This document shows positions 36,285 through 47,934 of a DNA stretch of 64,000 nt, piece after piece. Below the pieces are notes generated by a model. That model had not been told where the DNA came from and did not search any database. It was given only the letters and a program-made list of their open reading frames with translations. Within the stretch, counting starts at the first letter, position 1, and each line of letters opens with the position of its first letter. The stretch is from Hyperoplus lanceolatus (taxonomy: Eukaryota > Chordata > Actinopteri > Uranoscopiformes > Ammodytidae): positions 23,342,001-23,406,000 of the forward strand of contig CM049410.1 in assembly GCA_026929865.2 (NCBI GenBank), written 5' to 3'. Position numbers and translations under genes: made by a program.

Positions 36285-36540
36285 GAATCCAGGCCTATAA
36301 GCAAACACATGAAACATTAGGCCATAAATCACACAGTTGATAGACAAAATAAATCTTCTATTGACTGTTTTGATAATTGTCAGTTTTAATTCAAATATCA
36401 TGCCAATACTTTTACTAAGGTAATGTTCTTAATGCAGGACTTTTACTTCTTACATTGAATTGTAATAGGTGACTTGTAACAGAGTCATTTTTCTAGTAGG
36501 CGTAGATATCTCTACTCTTACTTACTCAAGTAGGGTTTTC
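36285..36540 (+). repeat. Dispersed repeat family B, internally deleted copy
   Basis: AAACACATGAAACATTAGGCC, TCTTCTATTGACTGTTTTGA, GTAATAGGTGACTTGTAAC and TTACTCAAGTAGGGTTTTC match successive parts of 23340-24010, with sequence missing between them. It lies in the 5' UTR intron of rcn3. Confidence 0.5.
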
Positions 36541-37467
36541 AGCCCTCACACAATATGAGATGAAATACTGCAGAGTAGCATCATGTTCACTGCTGCCTGA
36601 CATGTGCTGGAATTGATGGAATTAAGTAGGCCTTCTACAGCGCCTCCTAAAGGCCAGAGTCAAAACTGATGGAATAAAAAGGCAGAGCTTCTACTCCCTA
36701 ACAGTTCACACATGTACCTACATTCATCTGGGCTGAACGCATATCATTCTGCTGCCCATGACAACTACTCAAATCATGCCAGGTTCAGCTGACTCAATCT
36801 GACTATGTTGAGGTTACAGAAGAGATTACTTTTTTTTTTACATTTCCTTTTCCCCCAGTGAATTGAACTAAGTTTAGTATTTTAATTGAAAAAAAAAAAA
36901 AAAAATGGAACCATGTCAGCAGCACACCTGAACTGACAAACTCCCTGCTCTTTGATTATACGTGTAGCCAAAATAACATATAGTTAGCGCATAGAGTTCC
37001 AATCTGAGCTCAAATTTAGCCTAAGAATTTTTTTTCTCAACGGCATTCTCAATGAGATCAACCCTGCCTTTAAAATCACATAGGCCTACTTTTTATTTTT
37101 TACTACACTACATGCTAGTTTCCATACTGAAAAAGGGAATTTGATTTATTAGATAATCTGGGTATTTTTGGCATACTGCATTTGACATGCATGTAGAATA
37201 TTGGGACATCTTAAATACTTTTCTGGTATACTAAATAGTATGAAAGTACTTCCTAAGGATATTGGAACGCAGTTAAAGTCATAAAATACCACAGTGATGA
37301 GAATGAGCAAAGTGTAAACCCTGCAGATTATGATCCCCATCATTATAACAGTCACACTTTATCCTACATGTTGCTGTTGCTGCGCTGCATGCATGATATG
37401 ACCGCTTCAGTAAGCCAGTGTTACTTCTAAAACAACTTTTTAGAGGCAATATAAAAACTTAACTCAC
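36541..37467 (-). other. rcn3 first intron, no other feature
   Basis: Between the acceptor at about 36222 and the donor at 37467/37468. AT-rich, with a run of A at about 36888-36904. No exon or recognised repeat. Confidence 0.4.
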
Positions 37468-37700
37468 CAGTTTGCTCGGCTCCTGAGTTTCTCGCGACAC
37501 CTCCTTCTGGGGTTTTTGAACGGCAGATCGGTCCGCGTTGGCACTCTGTACCTTTAAATAACAGCGTCACCGGGGCGTGCCTTGTTCTTCGGCTAGCCAA
37601 TCATCAACGCCCGAAAGGAAATTCTAACCAATAAAACGTAGGACAGCGGCAGTGAAATACCATGGCGAATTCCCATTGGCTTTCAAGCGCCACGTTGTCA
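37468..37700 (-). promoter_or_regulatory. Probable rcn3 promoter and non-coding exon 1, with CCAAT boxes and an ERSE-like site
   Basis: Read leftwards, GTTATTTAAAGG at about 37553 is TATA-like. GCAAACTG followed by GTGAGTT (37468/37467) is a strong donor ending a roughly 60-nt non-coding exon. CCAAT boxes lie at about 37598, 37629 and 37675. On the gene's strand, CCAATGGGAATTCGCCATG (37679-37661) is CCAAT, nine bases, then CCATG. This is one base off the ER-stress response element CCAAT-N9-CCACG. That fits a gene for an ER chaperone, but function is inference. Confidence 0.55.
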
Positions 37701-38106
37701 CGCAAATGCGCTACAGTTTCTCATTCTTTCATCATCACTGGTTCTCCTTATATTACAATTGAGGTTCGGTCAAATTACACCTCGCCGATTGGTCAACAAG
37801 TTCTGGGATTCTTGCGCCTGAAGACTTACAGATTTCACGTCTCCTGAGGCGAATACAACTGAGTTCTACTTCATAAGGTCTTAAAGGAAACCTTACAATC
37901 AATGCAAGAGAGGAAAAACCCCACCCCACCACAGCATATATCCAATGAATTAGGCTTAATAATGAATAATATGGATTTACGGTACCATTATTGACATAAA
38001 TGTTTTTTTTGTATGCTATCCCGCTCACGTATTGAGAAGAAATAGCTTGTTCACACAATCTCATAGCCTGCCCTACTCGACAGGTGACTTGTGTTGTTTG
38101 CCCCTT

Positions 38107-38125
38107 TGGCCACTAGATGGCAGTG
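38107..38125 (+). promoter_or_regulatory. CTCF-like motif 1
   Basis: TGGCCACTAGATGGCAGTG matches the vertebrate CTCF core CCASYAGRKGGCRS at all 14 positions. It lies about 430 bp upstream of the rcn3 promoter and 35 bp before the transposon end at 38160. Confidence 0.7.
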
Positions 38126-38159
38126 TACCACGTATAGAAACCAGATAGTAAATAAAAGA

Positions 38160-39447
38160 CCAGGGGCCTCATTTATAAAGCTTTGCGTGGGATTCACGTG
38201 GAAGCTGGCGTACGGAAGAAATGTAGGATGTACATGCGAACAAAAATATTCGGATTTATAAAACAGTGGGCACTCACGTCCTACGCCTGTTTCCCTTTAT
38301 AAATTACAATCAACTCTAAATGTGGCGCAGCCTTTGCGGGCTTCATGTAGCCTACCGCCCATATTTACCCATACATAGTCATCGAAACGCCCAAATTAAT
38401 ATCATTTACTGAGTGCATGAAGGCGGTAGTGGCAATCGCCGACTGAAAGGGAAATGGAAAAATAGACTCCACACGGTGTGGATCACTGCGGTCACCCCGA
38501 AGTAGGCTACCCGTTGGAGAAGTGGCGAACAGGGAAAATATAGTTTGGTGGCAGTGTGGGCGTATAGGCGTCAGAGTGCAGCCTGTGGCGATCTCTGTGA
38601 ACGCTGTGGTCGAAATAAAAAGAAGTGATCGGACATAAAAGTGGACGCAAACAAGTGCATATCCTCACACAACAGTGTTTGTGCCACGAGCGGGGGACAC
38701 TGAGACCCCCCATGAGATACAGATTCGGAGAATTCATCCCGGGGCAGTGGCGGGCGGCCGAGGGTTAATAATAAACTTCACAGTCCCTTTCAAAACACAA
38801 TTGCGACGTGCTTAAACACAAAGAAAAACACATAGGCTAGATAAAACGGACTAAAAGCCGTGAAAAAAATCACAGTAGCCTATGTGATGTACAGTAGGCT
38901 TATCATTAGTGTATGAAAAGGTGCACTCCTGTCTGCCTGACTGAGGCATCGAGAACAGCGTCAGTGTAAAAGTAGCCTAATAGGCTGTATTCCACCTCAA
39001 TATTATCAGAATTAATTCCACAACATGCAGATAGGTTATTCTAACTGCAGAGCTTATTCGAACGCTATTTTGTTCCTAATTCGTTTTGTTTTTTGTTGGT
39101 ATCACTCCATGGAATAATCCGTGGAGGCATTTGTTCATTAGTTGAGAATGGCTTCATCCGTTTTGCAAAGGAACTCCCAATATATGATAGACCTACATGG
39201 CTTATAATAGGCCTATCTGGATTAATTTTACAAGAACACATTCGTTCTCGCACTTCATAGGCTACATGTGCCGACGGAGTCGCCGTTTCTCCTTTCTCCA
39301 CTTTCTGTGGGTACGCATGGGTCAGAGTTTGCGTGGAGGACCGCACATCTCCCGTCAAGTTTGGTTTTTAGAAATCCCAATATTTGCTTAGAAATTGGCG
39401 TGCGCCCTCTTCTGGGCGTACGCAACGTTTATAAATGAGGCCCCTGG
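38160..39447. mobile_element. DNA transposon with CCAGGGGCCTCATTTATAAA ends, about 1.29 kb
   Basis: The 20-bp sequence CCAGGGGCCTCATTTATAAA at 38160-38179 is repeated exactly, inverted, at 39428-39447. The similarity continues inwards (GCTTTGCGT against CGTTGCGT). The interior has no recognisable transposase; the longest frame (39065-39358, -) matches nothing I know. A deleted PIF/Harbinger-type element is the best guess from the GGGCCTCATTTATAAA ends common in fish, but I could not settle a target duplication. Confidence 0.7.
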
Positions 39448-39550
39448 GACCTATTGCATACAACTAGGTTACTAGGATAAGGGATTAACCTAGGATATTT
39501 CGGTTATCCTGGCTTGCGTTAGCCATGATCTGGTTGCATAAAAGCGGAGG
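39448..39550. repeat. TATTGCATA-type repeat abutting the preceding transposon
   Basis: GGACCTATTGCATACAACTAG at the left and GGTTGCATAAAAGCGG at about 39532, with an internal AGGATAAGGGATTAACCTAGG palindrome-like core. It looks like a short relic next to the larger element. Family not assigned. Confidence 0.35.
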
Positions 39551-40271
39551 GACATAAATTACCATGGAGATTTATCCTTTACGTTTAGCCTGGTCGTATT
39601 CTGTTGCCTGATTGGCTCAGTCAGCTGTCACTCCGATCTGAAATCAAGGTGTTTAACAGTTATTCCATGATCTTCTGTGTAATGCTTTATTTTCATTAGC
39701 CTGTTTTAAAGTAGGCTACCACATAAAAGACTGCATTGTCATTTTTATTTTTTTATTTATTTAACCTGAACCATTTATAATTAACTTAATTATAATTAGA
39801 TTAAGATGCAATGATATAAATTATAATAATTTATGTGATAGTCTGTTCATATTGCAGGCTATATTTATACAATTGATTATCGATGGCAGATGACATTGCA
39901 AGTGTGGGTCAAATAAATTAACTTTGTACTTATAACTATATCGAGGTGCATCTAAAACAAAATTCAATATCAATGAAAAATTCCTTTTTTCTGTAATTGA
40001 ATTCAAAAAGTGAAACTTAAATATATTCTATAAATTCATTACACATGTGAAAGTGAAAGTGAAAGTGAAATTAATCTAGAATAAACATACTTTTCAGAAG
40101 GTCGACATTTCTGTATTATTAATCCTTTTTCTGATTGGTTGTAGCCTATGTAACATTCTAATATTTTGAGATACTGGATTTTTTATTCCATGATCAATCA
40201 ATCATCCAAAAAAGGCCTGACATATTTCACTTCTTGTAATGAATCTATGAAAGTTTCACTTTTTGAATGGA
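39551..40271. other. Gene-free AT-rich stretch
   Basis: No exon is recognised. It holds a short AGTGAAAGTGAAAGTGAAA tract at about 40048, a repeat of a GTGAAA unit. Confidence 0.35.
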
Positions 40272-40642
40272 CTTTCAAAGCATCAATGTACTTAGCCGGT
40301 TAATATCTGTGAATGAAAGCGGACAACACAACACCTTTATTTGGACAGAGCACACGTTAGAAACGATATATTAGAAGGAGGAGTAGGCTACATTTGTTAG
40401 CTTCACTATCTTAAGCTAACGGTTTGTAACTATTTGTATTAAGCAGTTGGCTACTAATCAGGTTTAGTCGAGCAAGAACTATTGCCACTAACTTATACAT
40501 ATTCAAAGGTTACTCTCTTGTCGTAAAGTTACTTTAAACAACACCCAAGCTAAATTTCAGTCCGCATTGAACCACATAAAATGATGAGTCAAAAAATAAA
40601 AAGAGAAGTTAAACCAGTATCCTATTCAAAGCACGGAGGTTG

Positions 40643-40656
40643 TCGCCCCCCTGTGG
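40643..40656 (-). promoter_or_regulatory. CTCF-like motif 2, left arm of the inverted repeat
   Basis: On the minus strand CCACAGGGGGGCGA, preceded by TGG. It has two to three mismatches to the CTCF core. The right arm carries the same sequence in the opposite orientation at 41508-41521. Confidence 0.35.
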
Positions 40657-41277
40657 CCACATACCATAACTACAACCATGTATAAAGCCAGACGCATTCA
40701 CATAGCTACAAGTAATACTCCCGGTTAAATCTTACAAAATAAAACGTGTGTGTGCGCATGTGTGTGTGTGTTTCTTTCTGTGGGTGTGTGTTAAGTGAAC
40801 TTTAGATAAAGCATTTGTGATAATATTTAAAATAAAAAAATAATCAATCTATTCTATTTATCAGATTGTTACAACTTTAACGTCTGAGCTGAAATCTTTG
40901 CATGTAACAAAAACACTCATTACTCCAGAATTTACCCAAAAAACAGCAACAGTTCAATTGCACCGCTGTGTCTCTCAAGACCCAACCATGCATACAATTT
41001 CATATTAAAAAATGATGCGTACCACTGATACACACAGTTGATACAAACAGGTCACACACCAATTGGAATATAAACATGGCTTATTTTACAGTACAAATCG
41101 ACCAAACATGTGGGATATAAATGGACTGAAAAAAAGAAGTACATTTTAATTGTATACATCTTTGTATTAAAAAAAAAATAATTATCCTCCCTACAGTCAG
41201 AATGCTCAAGGCATCTCGTGCACAATGTCCAAAGAACACAAATTGCATGAAATGCACGTTTACAAACTCTCTCTCTC

Positions 41278-41300
41278 ACACACGCGCACACACACGCGCG

Positions 41301-41362
<62 letters not shown>
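41278..41362. repeat. (CA)n microsatellite with a CG-rich start
   Basis: CACGCGCG-type alternation followed by about 30 CA units, in the spacer of the large inverted repeat. Confidence 0.9.
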
Positions 41363-41364
<2 letters not shown>

Positions 41365-41507
41365 GGCAGCAGTGGTGGGCAATCGGAAGTATTGCTTGTA
41401 TGTAAATGTGTCTAGTGTTATAACGTTTTATTTTGAAAGGTTTAACCAGGAGTATTAGTTGCGTGATTGCGTCTAGCTTTACAAATGGTTGTAGTTACAA
41501 TATGTGG

Positions 41508-41521
41508 CCACAGGGGGGCGA
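41508..41521 (+). promoter_or_regulatory. CTCF-like motif 3, right arm of the inverted repeat
   Basis: CCACAGGGGGGCGA, the mirror of the motif at 40643-40656, so the pair points outwards. The core has two to three mismatches, so binding is uncertain. Confidence 0.35.
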
Positions 41522-41970
41522 CAACGTCCGTGCTTTGAATAGGATACTGGTTTAACTTCTCTTACTTTTTGACTCATCATTATGGTGGGTGGTTCAATGC
41601 GAACTGAAATTTTGCTTGGGTGTAGTTTAAAATAACGTTACTACAAGAGAGTAAACTTTGCTAGCTAGTGGCAATAGTTCTTGACTAAACCTGATTAGTA
41701 ACCAACTGCTTAATACAAACCGTTAGCTTAAGCTAGTGAAGCTAACAAAATGTAGCCAACCTTCCTCCTTCTAAAAGTTTCTTACGTGTGCTCTGTCCAA
41801 ACAAAGGTGTTGTGTTGTCCGCTTTCATTCACAGATATTAACCGGTTTAGTACATTGATGCTTCGAAACGGTAAATACATTTTACAACGCGAGTTTAGTA
41901 ACACAACCAACAAATGTTGTTTGTATGTAATTACGCCTAGCGACCAGTTGGTTGTAGTAATGATTGATGG

Positions 41971-41984
41971 CCACAGGAGGGCGC
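41971..41984 (+). promoter_or_regulatory. CTCF-like motif 4
   Basis: CCACAGGAGGGCGC, preceded by TGG and followed by CTGC. It matches 12 of 14 positions of the CTCF core. Confidence 0.45.
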
Positions 41985-42044
41985 CTGCACTCACGCTCTT
42001 TAACCAACTGATCGATAAATGTCTGTAGGTGTAGTAATTCACTG

Positions 42045-42063
42045 TGGCCACAAGAGGGCAGTA
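42045..42063 (+). promoter_or_regulatory. CTCF-like motif 5 (strong)
   Basis: TGGCCACAAGAGGGCAGTA follows the 19-base CTCF consensus TGGCCACCAGGGGGCGCTA closely. It matches 13 of 14 core positions and both flanks. It is 61 bp from motif 4, in the same orientation. Confidence 0.65.
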
Positions 42064-42342
42064 TAGATGCGTAATTATAAAGAGTTTTACGTCTTATAGA
42101 GACAAGATCCCCTATCTGAACATGTTGACTGCAGCCATGAATATGAAATATGTATATTATATTTTGCACAGCGATACAAAAGTCCATTTGTTCCAAACTG
42201 AGGTTAATTTTTTACTAAATGCATTCACTGAACACATTTAACAAAATTAAAACATCATACAAAACAGCCTTCAAAACATTGTGTATTTCAGATACTTTTT
42301 TCAATCGCTAACACGCTGTTTCAAAACTTTTTTTAACCTTTA

Positions 42343-42420
42343 GCCTATTTATACAGGTAAATCCCATTGAGACCTGAGACTCTTTTACAAGGGAGACCTG
42401 TTCCCATACCCTTGTTACTG
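42343..42420 (+). repeat. Short dispersed fish repeat (ACAGGTAAATCCCATTGAGA)
   Basis: The order ACAGGTAAATCCCATTGAGA, CTCTTTTACAAGGGAGACCTG resembles a repeat that I recall as widespread in fish genomes. Only one copy is seen in this window, so the call rests on recollection. Confidence 0.3.
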
Positions 42421-42599
42421 TAGATTTCAAAACTAGATTACTAAGGTTACAGTATGTCAGTAAAATATCTGTAACATAGCCAGTAAATGGATCTTCTTTT
42501 CAAATTATTAATTTATTTTACTTTGAAGAAACTACTGTTTCTAAGGTAAAAAAAAAAGCATTCACACCTGAGAAAGAACAACTCCACTACGTTACTCAA

Positions 42600-44492
42600 A
42601 ACTGCATTTATTTTTCACAATACATGGACAGAATGTTTTTAAATGCAACAACAATTAGAGCCATCTAAATGAATAACATCAATTTTATCATCTATCTTTA
42701 GATCACAAGTGCAAAAAAAGTTAATCAAGTCATAAATGTCCAACACAGATACTGTATGTAATACTGACTGACAACAAGGAGACAGGCACTCACCCAACCG
42801 GACCCACTATTAGAGATAGTAGTAAGCTTAAAATCAGAAAGAAAAGAACATGGTAGTACTTTTTATGAACTGCTACACATTCCTAAAACTTGCCTAAAAG
42901 CGCAGTGGAACCTGACGGAAGTCTGAAGATTTATGAATCAGCAGATTTACAAATCAAAACAAAAAAAGGCAGTTCCACATGTTCTTATAAAATGTGTGCG
43001 TTTAAGTTGTTTAAGACTTTTCAGTGCCACATGTTTGTCCTACCCAGAATGCAAAGTGTATGGGCCGCCCTGTTTGATGGACCTGTGCCTTTTTTGTTTT
43101 TAGCAATCATGCCACGTTTGGAAAAAAACTGCTTGCGCAACTGTTCTAACTATACAAGGAGAATTGTAGCCATTAGCTGCTTGAAGAATAAGCACAGGTC
43201 AATAGAGTTTTTTTCACATTTGTATGTGTTTTACTAGTTGTTGCAGAGTTAATTAAGTCCATTCTTTTTATTATGCATGTGTTTTGTCCTTAGGGGCCAC
43301 CTTAGTTTGATAGTGCAAAAAAAAAAGAAATTGGCTATTGCTATGAAGGTCTTGTTCAAGAGTGAAGTGAATGTGTTCAGGGGTTACCAATGGATGTTTC
43401 TCAGATGTAAAAAAAAAGGGGGGCAGAAAAATCAATCAATTATATTTGCACATTTAAGTGACATGCAGGCACTAAATAATCTATGACATTTTCATGGTCC
43501 ATTTAAAGATTCACATTTCTCTTGGGCTACAATATTTCAAGCTGAACACAAACAAAGTAATTCCTATTAAGAGCAATACATCAGTCAGAATCAACAAGGA
43601 CTTCTCTAGGGACATGCAGGCCGCCTGCCTCTCTTCAGACAAACAACACAGGCCGACTATATTCACTGGTTCACCGCTGTGACTGTAAGCACTAAAACAA
43701 GCTGTATGTAAGACTTTGTTCTCAGCCTTTTAGACTGAGGTTAATTGGATAATTTTGTGATATTTTTCTAAAATCTTATTTACATTTCTCCAATGCTGTG
43801 CTAATAACAGTACCTGTTCAGACCCACAGTAATGTATAGCCTGGTGCTTTTAACATGATTAAAAATGTATCATGACTTGATCCGGACAGACTACACATAG
43901 GAACATGAATCCAGATGAGGAGGATTCACTATACATATCATCATTATGAATAACATCGTTATAATTTTCGGGCTAAGCAGTTGAATGTTCTTCCATCTTC
44001 AATGTGTATATTAAAGCTATAGTGCGTAACTTTTTCATATAAATGAATATCGGTTACATTCAAGCCATCGCCAAATAGGTTGACACAAAGTTGATTAAGC
44101 CAGTTGACGGTAAGACAGTTGATTAAGCCTCAATCAGCTCCACTAAATTATCTCTGTATTTCTCAGTATGGCAGCGTTTACAAACTGGTGCCCAAGAAGC
44201 GCCCATTAAATGTTTCAGATGTTGTTTCTACTGCTAAGAAAAAAAAACTGGATGTATAGCAGAAGTTCTATAAAAATCCATGTGCCATCACTGGCTTACC
44301 TCATGTAGGCTTACCTCAACAGTGTTGTTGTAATCATTCAGAATTCCTCATGGGGGTGACAGAAGTTACGCATTATAGCTTTAACTCAACTGGCCCTAGA
44401 TGTTGAAACAGTTTGTGTGAGTTAGCGTGTGTATTGTGCTTCGTTTTTTTGTTTTATTCCTTCCTTCATTTAATAGTTAAACCAGGTTTGAT
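42600..44492 (-). other. Probable abat 3' UTR
   Basis: No other gene is recognised between the abat stop (44493) and about 42600, where GAAAAATAAATGC on the minus strand offers a poly(A) signal. A roughly 1.9 kb 3' UTR would be in line with the long mammalian ABAT 3' UTR. It contains the MITE at 44013-44386. The plus-strand frames here have no recognisable domain. Confidence 0.4.
44013..44386. repeat. AAAGCTATAGTGCGTAAC fold-back MITE, longest copy
   Basis: The left end TTAAAGCTATAGTGCGTAAC and the right end AGTTACGCATTATAGCTTTAA are inverted copies around about 330 bp. The interior shares CATTCAAGCCATCGCCAAAT and AATCAGCTCCAC with the copy at 7502. It probably lies in the abat 3' UTR, where it would form a long hairpin. 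Confidence 0.65.
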
Positions 44493-45247
44493 TCATTTGT
44501 GCATGGCCAACACGTCGTTGAAGATGTTGAGGAAGATGTCAATGTGATACTCCTTGAACACCAGCGACGGACGGAACCTGATGGAGCGATCTCCACAGCC
44601 TCCCAGCAGCAATCCTGTTAATGACACAACACTGTTCATAATACAGTACTATCAACACAGCTCAGTATGTGTGGTCGGGTTTATTTTAGGAAGAGACACA
44701 GCAGGCAAAAAAAAAATTGTATGTTCAAGAAAAGAGAAGCAGAAGTGGATGGTGATGTTGTCCATACCCTTGTCTCTGGCCTTGAGCAGGATGCTGCTGC
44801 GTGTCGGGTCGTCACAGATGTCTATGGCACAGAAGGTTCCCTGTCCACGAGCTCGGCTCAATAGGCCGGGGTACTGAGCCTGGAGAGAGCACACACACAA
44901 ATGATCAGCTCACTACTTTATAATTGTTCTTTTTATTCCTGTGCAAGTATACGATTTATGTTTAATATTACAATTTATTCTAGAGTGGCAATCGCACCTT
45001 TGCTATGGAAGCTCAATATTATCTTACTGAAAACAGATTCTGAAAACATTTCTAAATAAAAGAAAAAAAATTCTTGACATTAAGACACTGACTAATACTG
45101 AGATGAATTTTTTGTTTAGTTTTGGATTGTATTACAGTTTAATAGTATCCTTATATTGCACAGCCAACTACAGCAAACAACCTCTGAACACAAGGGATTA
45201 TGAAGACTGACGCTGACGTCAGACTGCACCCGAACATATGCGCACAC

Positions 45248-45293
<46 letters not shown>

Positions 45294-47190
45294 CCTACCT
45301 GCAGCTCATAAAGGCCGTTTATCAGGGCTTTCCCGGAGCGTGTGGTCTCCTCCAGAAGGTTCTCTCTGCGGATGACATTGAGAACCTCAGCCAGGAGCAG
45401 GTTCTTGGTGGGATCGCCCATCCACGTGTTAAAGATACGGTACGCCTGGAAACAGCAGATACACAAGCAAACACACTTGTATGTTAACAAAAAATGCCAA
45501 AAATCTTAATAAAATATCTCTTTTAACATAAAAAATTACACTCCAGTATTGTTAACAATGTACATGTCTGCATGGCACAAGCATACATCATCACTACTAT
45601 GGATTCTATCGTATAGAGCAAAGCTAAACCTTGTCGGCCTGGAATTCGTTCTTGTGGTAGTATCCCCCCGTGAGAAGCTTCTTGCTGAAGGAGACGATGT
45701 CAGCGGGGTCGTCCATGCCCCAGTGCTCATGGGCCCAGAACTTCCCTGTGGTTCCTCCACCGGTCTGCACCTCATCCACATGGAACGCACAGCCATGCTG
45801 CAGGGACAGAGAGAGGAAAGAGGTGCTGTAAAGAGAACCTAAAAACCAGACTTGAGTAAGGTTAGCTTACTAGAAATGTAACTCGCTAATCTGAGATTTT
45901 TTTCCACAGCCTTACTTTGCTGCCAGACAGCCGTTTATTTTTTGATCACTCTGCCAATCAGCCTCCAACTCAGAGCTACTGCAGATTATTCCAGAGACAC
46001 TTTTTGGTGGCAAATTAAAGTTTTGAAAGAAATCTAATTTGAGAGTACAATTGAATGTATATTTAGGATTTAGATAAGCTTTTATACATGTGGAGAAGAA
46101 AAAAAGATTTTTCTTCTGGCCCCCTCTCCAACATTGCCATGCTGACTTCTGCCACAGCGTCATCTCCCCTAAACTCCTCCAATAAGGTAACACACTAACT
46201 AATGCCTAAGTACCTCATACAACCCCACTTCAAAAATACTGAACTATCCCTTTAAGTTCTTGGAGTTGTGAAGAGACGGCCGACATCTGAACATCTACAC
46301 CCAGGCTCTGACAGACAGGCGGGCTGACCCATTCATTGAGCATTAGTGAACTTGTCCAGTAGAATCTAGAAAGTGTGGCTCAAAGTGACACATCCGGGGG
46401 CCCCGCTAGCGTGTGTGATGTCCCCTCCCTCACTGGATGAGCCAACCCTTCCTCTCCCCTCTAGGCTAAAAGACTGGTTCTTCACCCGGGCATGCTGTCA
46501 ATGGACATCTGCTCTAGTTGTCCCTAAAAAATTCATGGCTATATCCTGCAGCATTGGCACCCATGTTGTTGTCACGAAAAAGCTCAACTCTCATTAGTGC
46601 TGACAGTCTAATATATGAGTGGACATACACATTGGGATGACTGGGCGGTCTTTTATTCAATACAGTATTGAATATCCAATTTTTAATCTATCGTTAGATG
46701 TTGTTATTTAAACATAGGGTAGCTGTCATAAAATAAGCTGATTTTGTCAGTCAACTTTTATCGACCAATGTTTCATCTGTGCATTGTAGGCATTTATACT
46801 GTTGAGTAGTCAACAATATTTTATAAGCTTTATAAAAATGTTTTGTGTGCAAAAATCTTAATTGGAGAAGAATCTTTTAAATGTAGTGGAGTAAAAAGTA
46901 GAACATTTCCCACCGAATTGTAGTGTAGAAGTAGTGAAATTCAAATGAAATGACAAGTATCTCATATTTGTAGTTCAGTAAAGTACCTTGAGTAAATGTA
47001 CTTAGTTACATTACACCTTTGTGTAGTAATAAGTTACTTTAAGTTACCTTGCTTGCGATTTTGCGGAGGCCTTTGAAGAAGTTTGGGGAGGCGTGGTTAT
47101 CTCCACCTTCAGCCTGGATGGGTTCAATCACAATCCCAGCCACGGGCTTTCCCTTCTGCCTCCACTTCACGATCTGGTCTTCTGTCTGGA

Positions 47191-47235
<45 letters not shown>

Positions 47236-47891
47236 CATATTATAATATGCCTTTAACACTCACATACGTATGTTATATATGTAATGCAATGTGTATCATA
47301 CTGTATATACTGGCAGTACTTCCTGAATGATATTATTAGACACCTACAAAGGACTAAAATGAATAGCAATTCTTATTTAGAATACATGATGTAAGAAAAC
47401 AACTAGCCACTCTTGGGTGCTAATTCCCCAACATTATATTAGCATTTCATTCAAAACTCTGGAAAGATTTGCCCCCCACAGTAGTCAGGTAACCGTGACA
47501 ACCTGTGCTGACAACTTAATGCTGATGCCTATATATTAACATTGTAATACCCGTACGCTCTGCTTGGTAGGCCTACCTTACTATTCAACACAAACACAAG
47601 TTGTTTTACACTTGCTCACGCATACTTTCATAGTAAGCAAAACCTTCATATTCCCTCTTCATCTTCCATAAATATTTCAACACTGTGCGATTTGACTTCC
47701 TGGCGCTGGTAAAAAATATATATCACAAAAGCTCCAGAGGCGATTTAGGAAATGTTTCAGATTGTCAACCTTGTAATCTCAAAGTTAAGGCTGACCCGCT
47801 GTTTAGACATTAGGCTTACTGGGTAATATTGGTCAACCACATTTATTAGTCAGCAGTCACACACGCACACGCGCATGCACAGACAGACAGC

Positions 47892-47934
<43 letters not shown>

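Larger units (their letters stand above)
40272..41872. repeat. Large imperfect inverted repeat: arms 40272-40722 and 41446-41872
   Basis: The left arm, from AAAGCATCAATGTACTTAGCC to TAATACTCC, recurs inverted in the right arm with roughly 85-90% identity by eye and small indels. Examples are GGACAACACAACACCTTT, GCTAACGGTTTGTA, AACCAGTATCCTATTCAAAG and TGTCGCCCCCCTGTGGCCAC. The spacer of about 720 bp is unrelated and contains the (CA)n tract at 41278-41362. There is no transposase. It could be a fold-back transposon or an inverted duplication. Confidence 0.85.

Noticed and set aside
42890-43237. A 115-aa plus-strand frame in the rcn3-abat interval
   Set aside because: No domain, no splice or promoter context, and it lies antisense in the likely abat 3' UTR.
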